Assembly (NCBI GenBank): GCA_001917905.1 | Contig: MNEX01000331.1 | Coordinates: 1 to 34,447, forward strand | DNA from: Acidobacteria bacterium 13_1_40CM_65_14 | GTDB lineage: Bacteria > Acidobacteriota > Vicinamibacteria > Vicinamibacterales > CAVVIG01 | Direction: 5' to 3' | Length of the DNA: 34,447 nt | Shown: piece by piece, positions 8,641-15,867 of the stretch | How the letters are laid out: every line of letters starts with the position of its first letter | How positions within the stretch are numbered: position 1 is the first letter of the stretch | Position numbers and translations under genes: made by a program | Notes under the pieces: generated by a model | What the model was told of the DNA's origin: nothing | What the model saw: only the letters and a program-made list of their open reading frames with translations | Database searches by the model: none

Positions 8641-10127
8641 CAGGTTTTCTTCAACTGCCCCGCGGGCATCGCATCGATCTTGTGAATCAGCTTCGCGAAC
8701 ACCTGAATCTGGCTGTGCATCAAGTCGGCGTTCAGCTTCTCGATGCAGCCGTCAGCCGGTCCGGCGAGCAAATAGTTCGGTTGCGGAATGTAGCCGATCG
8801 TCGGGATGCCGGCGCGCGACAAGCCCGCGCCTTCGCCGAGGAATCCGCCGTTCACCGGATTCACCACGCCGGCGCGATCCTGACTCCCCTGCAGCGATTC
8901 GATGAGGATGTCGGCCATCGACTTCGACGGCGTGATGGCGACGCTCCACTCGTGCTTCCCCGTCGCCTTGTACTTCGTCACCGCATCGTCCATCCACTCT
9001 TCGCAGCCGAGATGTTCGACGGTCACCGCGGCGACCGCCTTCTTGATGAGATCCGGGTACTTGGTGATGATGCCGCGCATCGACGGCACCCACGGACCGG
9101 CGAAGTGCCCGGTGGTCAGCGGGCAGACGATCGTGCGCTTGCGATCGTGGCGCGGAATCCTCGAGAAATATTTCGCCAGGGCGACGATGCCGAGCGCGCC
9201 GTTCTCTTCGGTCGCGTTCGGGCCGTCGGTGTGCGTATTAATAATGATGATCTCGTCCCGCGAGACACCGGGCAGCATGGCGACGAGCGTCTCGGTCGGC
9301 GTGTCCGGAAAGACGTCCGCCTCCAGCACCACGGTGGCTTTCGTTCCGCTGCCGGCAAGCGCGCGCAGCTTCGCGCCGGTGTCGCGTCCCACGTAGAGTG
9401 CCGGGATGTTCTGCGGCGGACGCGAGAACGGCGTGTACTGATCGGCCGCGTTCGCGTCGGAGATGTCGGTCCACGCGAGGATGACACCGACCGCGCCGGC
9501 CTTCTGAAACGGCGTGAGATCGCCCACGGGCCCGCGTGCCGGACGCGTGGCTGTTGGAAATGTTTCGGTCGCCGGATGCAGCCCCCACACTTTGTACAGG
9601 TTGGCGAACTCGCGCGTGTTGGTCGGGCACTCGATGAGCGCGACCTTCCCCTGCAGTCCGTCGAGCGCGAACGTCGGGTTCGTGCCGGCGAACACGAGCT
9701 CGCCGGTGACGCCTGATGGCGGCGTCTGACCAGAGTACGGGAAGTACGACGTGACGGCCGCGTTGAACGGCGATCCGGAAACGGGGGCGATGGCAATCTC
9801 CCATCGCCGCGCGTCCCATCGCGGCAGCGTGTAGCGCTCGCGCGCGACGTCGACTCCGTGCGACTGGAGTTGCGTGGCGAGAAACTCGACGAACGTCGCG
9901 TGCGCTTTGTTGCCGGTGTACTTCGGGCCGAGCTTCGCCATCCAGACCTGCTGGTCCCAGATCTCTTTTTTTGACGGCAGCAGCTCGGGACGAAACGCAG
10001 AGGGGACGGCCTGAAGGCCGTCCCCTACCGGAGCGTTGTCGTTGTAGGGGACGGTCTTGAGACCGTCCCATGCGACTGCCGGCATCGACGCGGCCCACTG
10101 CATGAAGCGGCGTCGCGAAAAGGGCAT
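8640..10127 (-). CDS. M28-like metallopeptidase-fold protein with PA-like insert, Tat-type leader
   Basis: This 495-residue protein starts MPFSRRRFMQWAASMPAVA, a twin-arginine-like leader. A PA-like domain (about 130-260) and an M28-type metallopeptidase region follow. The motif NTHTDGPNATEENGALG puts a His-x-Asp pair at 299-301, a Glu-Glu pair after it, and EHLG near 371. The family hydrolyses peptides or amino-acid conjugates using two zinc ions, and activity here is inferred. The ATG at 10125-10127 is preferred over the TTG just before it, with GGAGG five bases upstream. Residues about 20-43 (WDGLKTVPYNDN..GDGLQAVPS) are encoded by two palindromic repeat units inserted in frame, right after the leader. 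It is the promoter-proximal gene of the seven-gene set. Confidence 0.85.
   Translation of the reverse strand: MPFSRRRFMQWAASMPAVAWDGLKTVPYNDNAPVGDGLQAVPSAFRPELLPSKKEIWDQQVWMAKLGPKYTGNKAHATFVEFLATQLQSHGVDVARERYTLPRWDARRWEIAIAPVSGSPFNAAVTSYFPYSGQTPPSGVTGELVFAGTNPTFALDGLQGKVALIECPTNTREFANLYKVWGLHPATETFPTATRPARGPVGDLTPFQKAGAVGVILAWTDISDANAADQYTPFSRPPQNIPALYVGRDTGAKLRALAGSGTKATVVLEADVFPDTPTETLVAMLPGVSRDEIIIINTHTDGPNATEENGALGIVALAKYFSRIPRHDRKRTIVCPLTTGHFAGPWVPSMRGIITKYPDLIKKAVAAVTVEHLGCEEWMDDAVTKYKATGKHEWSVAITPSKSMADILIESLQGSQDRAGVVNPVNGGFLGEGAGLSRAGIPTIGYIPQPNYLLAGPADGCIEKLNADLMHSQIQVFAKLIHKIDAMPAGQLKKT
10002..10070. repeat. Two inverted palindromic repeat units inside the M28-like gene
   Basis: Unit 1 (10002-10025) is a perfect 10-bp hairpin, GGGGACGGCC with a TGAA loop. 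Unit 2 (10047-10070) is a related hairpin, GGGACGGTC with a TTGA loop. Stem positions differ in compensating fashion. Flanks show that the two units are inverted relative to each other (TAC...GTAGGGG), and 21 nt separate them. They are translated in frame as DGLKTVPY and DGLQAVPS. Confidence 0.9.
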
Positions 10128-10163
10128 CAATCCTCCGCGGTGGCAGGCTTACACTAACACGCC

Positions 10164-10336
10164 AGCGACAGCCTTGAGCCGTTGCGAGGCGCGAGCGCGC
10201 CGAGCAACCGCAGCGGTGGTGGGGCGCCGTCGCGATAAGACAAAGTACGGCCCCGCGCTGTGACGTTCTGTTCTAGAAACGCGCGAGCGGTTTACGCCGC
10301 GAAGCGCGTCAGCGAGCGGGGGTGGGGCCCCGCGAG
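10164..10336 (+). repeat. GC-rich repeat-laden leader upstream of the 10358 gene
   Basis: The 16-mer AGCGACAGCCTTGAGC at 10164-10179 recurs exactly at 22851-22866. The segment at 10313-10336, containing GGTGGGGCCCCGCGAG, recurs as a variant at 6130-6153 (opposite strand) and in part at 22931-22944. All copies lie just before a start codon. The area between holds further G/C runs but no gene. Confidence 0.7.
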
Positions 10337-10357
10337 AAAGTAAAAGAAGAGGCTGGG

Positions 10358-11059
10358 ATGATTCTTCTTCGCGCCTACGCCATCGTCACGACGCTCGTCA
10401 TCGTCGTGCTCGCCACTGCGGCGTTCCAACCTTCTCAGAAATCACAGAACCTCGGCGAGATCACCGTCGAGCGCATCAACGTCGTCGACAAGGACGGCAC
10501 CCTGCGCATGGTGATCTCGAATAAGGACCGGATGCATCCCGGCGTGATCGACGGCAAGGTGATCGATCGGCCGCGTCCCGTCGCGGGATTCCTGTTCTTC
10601 AACGACGAAGGCGACGAAGTCGGCGGACTGACGTATACGGGGCGGGTGAAGGACGGCGCGCGCAACGCGAGCTCGGGCCTCAATCTCGATCAGTTGAAGC
10701 AGGATCAGACCATCGGCTTCGGCTACAGCGAATCGAACGGCCGGAAGACCGCCGCGTTTCAGGTCTGGGATCCGCCGGACGCGAATCTCGGCGAGCTGAT
10801 TGACAAGCTGAACGCGGCCAATCAGATTCAGGATGCGGCGCGGCGTGCAGCGGCCGTGCAGGCCGCGCGCGACGGCTTCCCGCCGCGGCCCCGGCGCGTG
10901 TTGGTCGGCAAGACCGCCGATCGGGCGGCGACGGTCTCGCTGTCCGACGCGAGCGGCAAACCGCGCTTGAATCTCACCGTCGACGCCGACGGCAATCCCC
11001 GAATCGAATCGCTCGATGAGAACGGAAAAGTGATCCAGCGATGGCCCGCACAACAGTGA
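10358..11059 (+). CDS. Membrane-anchored or secreted protein of unknown function
   Basis: The product is 233 residues. It begins with one hydrophobic segment (MILLRAYAIVTTLVIVVLATAAF), either a signal anchor or signal peptide. A beta-rich region follows with ERINVVDKDGTLRMVISNKDR and VAGFLFFNDEGDEVGGLTYTG. The C-terminus repeats the same theme (ATVSLSDASGKPRLNLTVDADGNPRIESLDENGK), suggesting two copies of a strand-turn-strand motif of the kind V-x-D-x-x-G-x-x-R-hydrophobic. I recognise no named domain. The ATG at 10358 is chosen because AGAGG lies 7 nt upstream, while the track start at 10322 lies inside a GC-rich repeat. The gene is divergent from the M28-like gene. The following remnant ORF overlaps its end by 19 nt. 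Confidence 0.85.
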   Translation: MILLRAYAIVTTLVIVVLATAAFQPSQKSQNLGEITVERINVVDKDGTLRMVISNKDRMHPGVIDGKVIDRPRPVAGFLFFNDEGDEVGGLTYTGRVKDGARNASSGLNLDQLKQDQTIGFGYSESNGRKTAAFQVWDPPDANLGELIDKLNAANQIQDAARRAAAVQAARDGFPPRPRRVLVGKTADRAATVSLSDASGKPRLNLTVDADGNPRIESLDENGKVIQRWPAQQ

Positions 11060-11160
11060 TTGTTTCGCTCCTGATGGTCACGGGTGTGGGCTCCGCGCAC
11101 GCGCACGAGAAAGGACAGCTGGGGCTCGTCATCGGTTATCTAGCGCCCTTGTATTTCTAG
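11041..11160 (+). pseudogene. Truncated outer-membrane-protein remnant (39 codons)
   Basis: The ATG at 11041 opens a frame too short for the ORF track. Its product starts with a convincing signal peptide (MARTTVIVSLLMVTGVGSAHA) and a mature start HEKGQLGLVIGY. That resembles the first beta strand of small acidobacterial outer-membrane barrel proteins (family recalled, not searched). After VIGY the frame runs LAPLYF and stops at TAG. The breakpoint coincides with a 10-bp direct repeat TCTAGCGCCC (11139-11148 and 11156-11165). The second copy contains the stop codon of the convergent amidohydrolase. The body of the barrel has therefore probably been deleted. A functional 39-residue secreted peptide is possible but less likely. 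Confidence 0.6.
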
Positions 11161-12914
11161 CGCCCCGCGGTGTACACGATCTTCCCGCGAAAGATCGTCA
11201 GCTCGCATTTGAGATCCTTCAGCGCGTCGGTCGGGACCGTGAGCATGTCGCGGTCCCACACCGCGATGTCGGCGTCCTTCCCGACTTCGATCGATCCGAT
11301 CCGATCGTCGAGAAACATCTGATGCGCCGCCCAGATCGTGTACGAGCGGAGCGCGGTTCTGGTGTCGACACGCTCCTCTGTTCCGAATGGCGTTGCGCCG
11401 AACGTGCCGTTCAGCGTCTGACGCGCGACCGATGACCAGAGCCCGTAGCGCGCCGGAAACGGCGTCACGCTGTAGTCCGATCCGCCGGCCCAGATGATGC
11501 CGCGCCTCCGATACGTCGCGAATGGGGTCAGACGCCGCGCGCGATCCGGACCGAGATTCCCCGCGTAGTTGTCGCCGATCCACCACATGAATTCGGCCTG
11601 CGACTCGGGATAGCCGGCGTCGTACTCGGTCTGCAGCCGCGCCATCACGTCGATGGCGTGATCGGTCGGCGTGTTCGCGTGGATGATGCCGTGACGCAGA
11701 CCGCGCGTCGGCTTCGCCTTCAACACCTGATTGTAGGTGTCGACGACCCAGTCGATGGCGCGGTCGCCGATGGCGTGCGTGCTGACGTGAATCCCGGCGT
11801 TGTGCAGCGCGTCTACGATCTGCCGATACGCATCGGGCGGGGTCGCCGGATAGCCGACGTTGCCGGCGTCCTTCTCGATCGAGTTCTTGTTCCAGTCGTC
11901 GTACATCCACGCGGTCCGCGCGCCGCCGCTGCCGTCCATGAACATCTTCACGCCGCCGGAGATCAGTACGCGATCGCCAGAGGTGTCCGATGGTTTCGGA
12001 TGGGCCTGGACGTGCGAGAGAACCTCCGCGTTGTCCTCGACGCGTCGCGCGCCCGACCAGAGCGCAAACATGCGGACCGTCAGCCTGCCGCTCGCGCGAA
12101 GCTCTTCGTAGAGGTCCCACTTCATCTGACCGATGCCCGGATCCTTCGCGCCGGTCATCCCCTCTTTGTTGAAGTCCTCGATCATCTTGAGGAGGCCCTG
12201 CCGCTGCTCTTCGCGCGTATACGGCGGAACCAGCCGCGTGACGAGGCCCGCCGCCGATTCCTTCAGCACGCCGGTCGGATTGCCGTTGGCGTCGCGATCG
12301 ATCGTGCCGGCCGGCGGATCCCTCGTGTCTGCCCGAACTTCCGCCATCTTCAGCGCGTAGCTGTTCGCGACGCCGTAGTGTCCAGTCGTCTGCATGAGCC
12401 ACACGGGGTTGTTCGGCGCGACCTTGTCGAGATCCGACGCGAGAATGTAGCGGCGCTCGGCGAGCTTGCCTTCGTCCCAGCCGCGTCCGCGCACCCACTC
12501 GCCCGGCTTGCGCATCGCGACCGCCGCCGCGACGCGCTTCAACACGTCGTCCATGGTCTTGACGTCGACCACGCCGAGGTCGACCGAGTAGAGCGCGTCG
12601 GTCTCTGAAAAGTGGACGTGCGTGTCGATGAGGCCGGGCGTCGCGGTGCGTCCGAAGAGATCGATCACCCGCGTCGATGGGCCGACGCGCGATCGAATCT
12701 CGTCGTTCGGACCGACCGCGACTATTCGGCCGGCGGCAATCGCAATCGCCTGCACGATGGAATCCGTGCCGTCGACCGTGATGATCTTCCCGTTGGTGAG
12801 GACGAGATCCGCGACTGCTGGCTGTCCCTGCGGCGCCTGACGCATCGGCGCGAACACGAGAGACGTGAGCGTCAAGCCGGCGACCGTCAGCAGACGAGGT
12901 GGGCACATCAACAT
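11157..12914 (-). CDS. Amidohydrolase family protein (YtcJ-like)
   Basis: This 585-residue protein has a hydrophobic leader (LLTVAGLTLTSLVFAP) and the amidohydrolase-3 plan. A beta-sandwich half opens it (ADLVLTNGKIITVDG). The metal motif GLIDTHVHFSETD follows (His-x-His at 99-101), then histidines in QTTGHYG, a STHAIGDRAIDWVVDTYN segment, RHGIIHAN, and the Asp-containing GGSDYSVTPF. A closing sandwich strand is near DADIAVWDRDML. The family hydrolyses amide-like or cyclic bonds with one or two metals. Exported relatives are common in Acidobacteria and their substrates are unknown. It follows kdgK by 9 nt, so it may be the last gene of the uronate operon. Two in-frame ATGs (12914, 12908) are possible, without a clear Shine-Dalgarno. 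It converges on the remnant ORF and shares the CTAG at the stops. Confidence 0.9.
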   Translation of the reverse strand: MLMCPPRLLTVAGLTLTSLVFAPMRQAPQGQPAVADLVLTNGKIITVDGTDSIVQAIAIAAGRIVAVGPNDEIRSRVGPSTRVIDLFGRTATPGLIDTHVHFSETDALYSVDLGVVDVKTMDDVLKRVAAAVAMRKPGEWVRGRGWDEGKLAERRYILASDLDKVAPNNPVWLMQTTGHYGVANSYALKMAEVRADTRDPPAGTIDRDANGNPTGVLKESAAGLVTRLVPPYTREEQRQGLLKMIEDFNKEGMTGAKDPGIGQMKWDLYEELRASGRLTVRMFALWSGARRVEDNAEVLSHVQAHPKPSDTSGDRVLISGGVKMFMDGSGGARTAWMYDDWNKNSIEKDAGNVGYPATPPDAYRQIVDALHNAGIHVSTHAIGDRAIDWVVDTYNQVLKAKPTRGLRHGIIHANTPTDHAIDVMARLQTEYDAGYPESQAEFMWWIGDNYAGNLGPDRARRLTPFATYRRRGIIWAGGSDYSVTPFPARYGLWSSVARQTLNGTFGATPFGTEERVDTRTALRSYTIWAAHQMFLDDRIGSIEVGKDADIAVWDRDMLTVPTDALKDLKCELTIFRGKIVYTAGR

Positions 12915-12923
12915 GGCGCGATT

Positions 12924-13955
12924 CTATCGCTGCACACGACCTGTCGCGTCACCCTTCACGAGCGCATCGACTTCGGCGACCGTCACGCGGTTCATGTCGC
13001 CCGGGATCGTCTGCTTGAGCGCGCTTGCAGCCACCGCGAAGCGCAGTGACGCGTCGAGCGGACGGCCGGTCACGATGCCGTAAATCAGTCCGGCGGCGAA
13101 GCTGTCGCCGCCGCCGATGCGGTCGACGAGGCGCACGACGTACCGCTGACTCTGATGCAGCACGCCGGCGGACCCGTCCCACAACACCGCGCTCCAGCCG
13201 TTGTCGCTCGCGGACAGACTCTCTCGTAGCGTGACGGCGACGAGCTTCGGGCCGAACTCGCGCGTGACCCGCTCGGCCGCCGCGCGATACCCCGCGATAT
13301 CCAGCGTGCCCTTCGTCACATCCGCGCCTTCCACCGTCACGCCCAGCACGGTCTGTAGATCCTCTTCGTTCGCGGCGACGACGTCCACGTCGCGCATCAA
13401 CGGCTTCATCGTCGTCTGCGCCTGCGCTTCGGACCACAGCTTCTTTCGGAAGTTGAGATCGACGCTGACCTTTGCGCCCGCGCGCTTCGCCGCGGCCACC
13501 GCGGCCTTCGTCGACTCGGCGGCTTTCGCGCCGAGCGCGGGCGTGATGCCGGTCACATGAAACCACGCGGCGCCGGCCATCACCGTGTCCCACGCGACCG
13601 CGGTCGGATCCATCTCGCTGATTGCCGAGTGCGCGCGATCGTAAATGACGGTGGACGCACGTTGGCTGGCGCCGGTCTCGGCGAAGTAGATGCCGACGCG
13701 GTCGCCGCTGCGGACGACGTGACTCGTGTCGATCCCTTCCGCGCGCAGCGCGCGCAGTCCCGCGTCGCCGATGGCATGCTTCGGCAGCGCGGTCACGTAG
13801 CGGCTGGTCAGTCCGAACTGCGCGAGGCTCGCGGCGACGTTGGCCTCGCCGCCGCCGAAGGTGGCGGACAGGACGGGCGATTGAAAGAAGCGCTCGAACC
13901 CGGGCGGGCTCAATCGCAAGAGCAGTTCGCCGAACGTGACGACGGTGTGTGTCAT
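12924..13955 (-). CDS. kdgK: 2-dehydro-3-deoxygluconokinase (PfkB family)
   Basis: This 343-residue ribokinase-fold kinase has the substrate-binding motif FGGGEANVAASLAQFG (33-48) and the catalytic anion-hole motif DRIGGGDSFAAG (278-289). The general base is Asp284. Canonical enzymes read G-A-G-D where this has G-G-G-D. The closing tail ALKQTIPGDMNRVTVAEVD is typical of KDG kinases. It phosphorylates 2-keto-3-deoxygluconate to KDPG in the cytoplasm, using ATP. The assignment to KDG rather than another sugar rests on sequence style plus the adjacent eda and kduD genes, which would consume or supply the same metabolites. A repeat-bearing 82-nt gap separates it from eda, so coupling is looser than elsewhere in this operon. 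Confidence 0.93.
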   Translation of the reverse strand: MTHTVVTFGELLLRLSPPGFERFFQSPVLSATFGGGEANVAASLAQFGLTSRYVTALPKHAIGDAGLRALRAEGIDTSHVVRSGDRVGIYFAETGASQRASTVIYDRAHSAISEMDPTAVAWDTVMAGAAWFHVTGITPALGAKAAESTKAAVAAAKRAGAKVSVDLNFRKKLWSEAQAQTTMKPLMRDVDVVAANEEDLQTVLGVTVEGADVTKGTLDIAGYRAAAERVTREFGPKLVAVTLRESLSASDNGWSAVLWDGSAGVLHQSQRYVVRLVDRIGGGDSFAAGLIYGIVTGRPLDASLRFAVAASALKQTIPGDMNRVTVAEVDALVKGDATGRVQR

Positions 13956-13974
13956 AGAAACCAGCGGTCGCGCT

Positions 13975-14077
13975 ACTCTCCACCACGGGGGACATGGAGG
14001 ACACTGAGGAGGAACGCCGTTTTGTACACAACACGATTTAACCTCCGCGTCCTTCGTGTCCCCCGTGGTGGAGAGTT
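13975..14077. repeat. Large inverted repeat of the CTCCACCAC family between eda and kdgK
   Basis: The left arm (13975-14012) carries CTCTCCACCACGGGGGACA and the right arm (14040-14077) carries TGTCCCCCGTGGTGGAGAG. Arms of about 37 bp are separated by 27 nt, so the RNA can fold into a long hairpin. The same repeat family occurs at 29937-29982 and 32880-33048. The right arm encodes the last 13 or so residues of Eda. Confidence 0.92.
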
Positions 14078-14721
14078 TGTTGACGTGCCGCGGCCACGCT
14101 TGCCACCACTCTCCGCGCGTTCGCGGCGATGACGTCGAACTGACCGGCGTCGATCGCTTTCACGTCGACGAGCGCCGATCCGACACCGACCGCGACCGCG
14201 CCCGCGCGGATCCAGTCGCCAGCGTTGTCGAGTGTGACGCCGCCGGTCGGCATCAGCTTCACCTGCGGCAGCGGCGCCCGGACATCCTTCAGAAACTGCG
14301 GCCCCAGCATCGTCGCCGGAAATACTTTGACGATGTCGGCGCCGGCTTCGTGCGCGGTGAGAATCTCCGTCGGCGAAAAACATCCAGGCATCGCGGGCAC
14401 GTCGCGCTCGTGGCACGCACGGATGACGTCGGGGCGGAACACCGGACCGACGACGAATCGCGCGCCCGCGTCGATGACGGCCTTCGCGGTCTCGACGTCA
14501 ATGACGGTGCCGGCGCCGAGCAGAAATCCAGACGGCAGCGTCGGCGCCAGCTCGCGGATCAGATCGACGGCGCGCGGCACCGTCATCGTGACCTCGAGCG
14601 CGCGCACGCCGCCGTCGGCCAGCGCGTCGACGACGCCGCGCAGCTTCGCCGAATCCTTCAGACGGATCACGGCGACGACGCCCATCGATTCGATTGCCTT
14701 GGTGACGTCCGCTCGACTCAT
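14038..14721 (-). CDS. eda: KDPG / KDPGal aldolase
   Basis: The 227-residue product is a class I aldolase. The catalytic base sits in ALEVTMT (Glu43). The phosphate and carboxylate loops are LLGAGTV and PVFRPDVI. MPGCFSPTEI precedes the Schiff-base lysine in IVKVFPATMLGPQF (Lys132), and KLMPTGGV closes the barrel. It cleaves KDPG (or the galacto epimer) to pyruvate and glyceraldehyde-3-phosphate. The ATG at 14719-14721 overlaps the kduD stop as ATGA. Usual family length is about 205-213 residues. The extra tail (QTLHHGGHEGRGG) is translated from the neighbouring dispersed repeat, implying that the original stop codon was lost when the repeat landed. The tail lies after the last helix and is probably tolerated. 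Confidence 0.95.
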   Translation of the reverse strand: MSRADVTKAIESMGVVAVIRLKDSAKLRGVVDALADGGVRALEVTMTVPRAVDLIRELAPTLPSGFLLGAGTVIDVETAKAVIDAGARFVVGPVFRPDVIRACHERDVPAMPGCFSPTEILTAHEAGADIVKVFPATMLGPQFLKDVRAPLPQVKLMPTGGVTLDNAGDWIRAGAVAVGVGSALVDVKAIDAGQFDVIAANARRVVASVAAARQQTLHHGGHEGRGG

Positions 14722-15491
14722 CGCCCCATCCACCCGCCGTCGACGACGAGCACGTGCCCGTGCACGTAGTCGGCCGCCGGCGACGCGAGAAACACGACGG
14801 CGCCGGCGAGATCTTGTGGATCGCCCCAGCGGCCCGCCGGAATGCGCTCGAGGATCTGCTTGTAGCGGATCGGATCTTCGGCGAGCGCGCGTGTATTGTC
14901 GGTCCGAATGTAGCCGGGCGCGATCGCGTTCACGTTGACGCCGCGCCCCGCCCATTCGTTCGCGAGCGCCTTGGTGAGCTGCGCGACGCCCGCCTTCGCC
15001 GCCGCGTACGCCGGCACGCGGATGCCGCCTTGAAACGCGAGCAACGACGAGACGTTGACGATCTTGCCCCGCCCCTCGGCCAGCATGTGGCGGCCCGCGG
15101 CGCGGCACAACCTGAACACGCTGGAGAGATCGACTTCGAGCACGGCGTCCCAGTCCGCGTCGCTGTAGTCCACCGCATCGGCGCGGCGGATGATGCCGGC
15201 GTTGTTGACGAGGATGTCGAGGCGGCCCGCAGCCGCGAGCGCCCGCGGCACCAATGTGTAGGCTTCCTCGCGCTGCTCGAGGTTGGCGACGAGACACGAC
15301 GCCTTGACGCCATTCTCGCGCGCGATCGCCGCCGCAAGATCGTCCGGCTCGGATCGGCTCGCGTGCAGGATGACGTCAGCGCCGCAGCTCGCGAGTGCGC
15401 GCGCCATCGCAGCGCCGATGCCGCGTGATGCGCCGGTGACGAGCGCCACGCGGCCGGAGAGATCGAAAGGGTGATTGTTCTGGCTCGTCAC
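14718..15491 (-). CDS. kduD: 2-dehydro-3-deoxy-D-gluconate 5-dehydrogenase (SDR)
   Basis: This short-chain dehydrogenase shows the NAD(P) motif TGASRGIG, NNAG, and the Tyr-x-x-x-Lys pair in VPAYAAAKAG. KduD-specific stretches are IIRRADAVDYSDADWD, LLAFQGGIRVPAY, NAIAPGYIRTDNTRALA, ILERIPAGRWGDP and a closing VDGGWMGR. KduD interconverts 2,5-diketo-3-deoxygluconate and KDG in pectin and unsaturated-uronate catabolism. No ATG precedes the Rossmann fold. The frame continues upstream into a TonB-receptor remnant. I place the start at GTG 15489-15491 (VTSQNNHPFDLSGRVAL), giving 257 residues, close to the family's usual ~253. That GTG and the next few codons look inherited from the receptor's last barrel strand. 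The stop overlaps the eda start. The start choice is inferred. Confidence 0.88.
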   Translation of the reverse strand: MTSQNNHPFDLSGRVALVTGASRGIGAAMARALASCGADVILHASRSEPDDLAAAIARENGVKASCLVANLEQREEAYTLVPRALAAAGRLDILVNNAGIIRRADAVDYSDADWDAVLEVDLSSVFRLCRAAGRHMLAEGRGKIVNVSSLLAFQGGIRVPAYAAAKAGVAQLTKALANEWAGRGVNVNAIAPGYIRTDNTRALAEDPIRYKQILERIPAGRWGDPQDLAGAVVFLASPAADYVHGHVLVVDGGWMGR

Positions 15492-15855
15492 CTTCCCGAA
15501 CTCCGCGGCTGTCGGATCGGTGTTCGGGTTCGCGTACACGACGCGGTTGAACGCGTCCAGGAACTCCACGTGCGGCTGCGCGCGCACGCGCTCGCTGGCG
15601 TGAATCTGCTTGACGATCGAGACGTCCCACAGGGTGTTGAGCCCCGGTCCGCGCAGGCCCGAGATGCGCGACGGGAAGTACCGGATGTTGTTCGCCAGCC
15701 GGATGCGCGGATCGTTGCGCTGCTTGGCTGGATCGTCGACGCCGTTGGTCTGCACCGCCGCGTCGTGGAAGTAGAAGCCACTCGTATCCCACGGGCACGT
15801 CCGTGCTCCCCGAGTAGCTCGTCTTGAGCGCGCTGAGATCGCCGTTGAAGTATGG
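15489..15855 (-). pseudogene. C-terminal remnant of a second TonB-dependent receptor, frameshifted
   Basis: Two frames together read as the end of an acidobacterial TonB-dependent receptor. One frame gives YFNGDLSALKTSYSGSTDVPVG (from about 15852). The other continues with DTSGFYFHDAAVQTNGVDD, then RLANNIRYFPSRISGLRGPG, LWDVSIVKQIHASERVRAQ and FLDAFNRVVYANPNTD, ending KVTSQNN. The switch near 15785 indicates a small indel. The normal receptor ending (a short strand finishing in Phe) is missing and is replaced in frame by kduD. It starts within about 15 nt of the Gfo/Idh stop. Its ending differs from that of the intact receptor at 18200-21679, so it derives from another paralogue. Confidence 0.85.
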
Positions 15856-15867
15856 TCAACGGCCGCC

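Noticed and set aside
11140-12906. 588-aa minus-strand ORF overlapping the amidohydrolase
   Set aside because: It lies in another frame of the same strand, has no start context and no domain, while the 11157-12914 frame carries all metal motifs.
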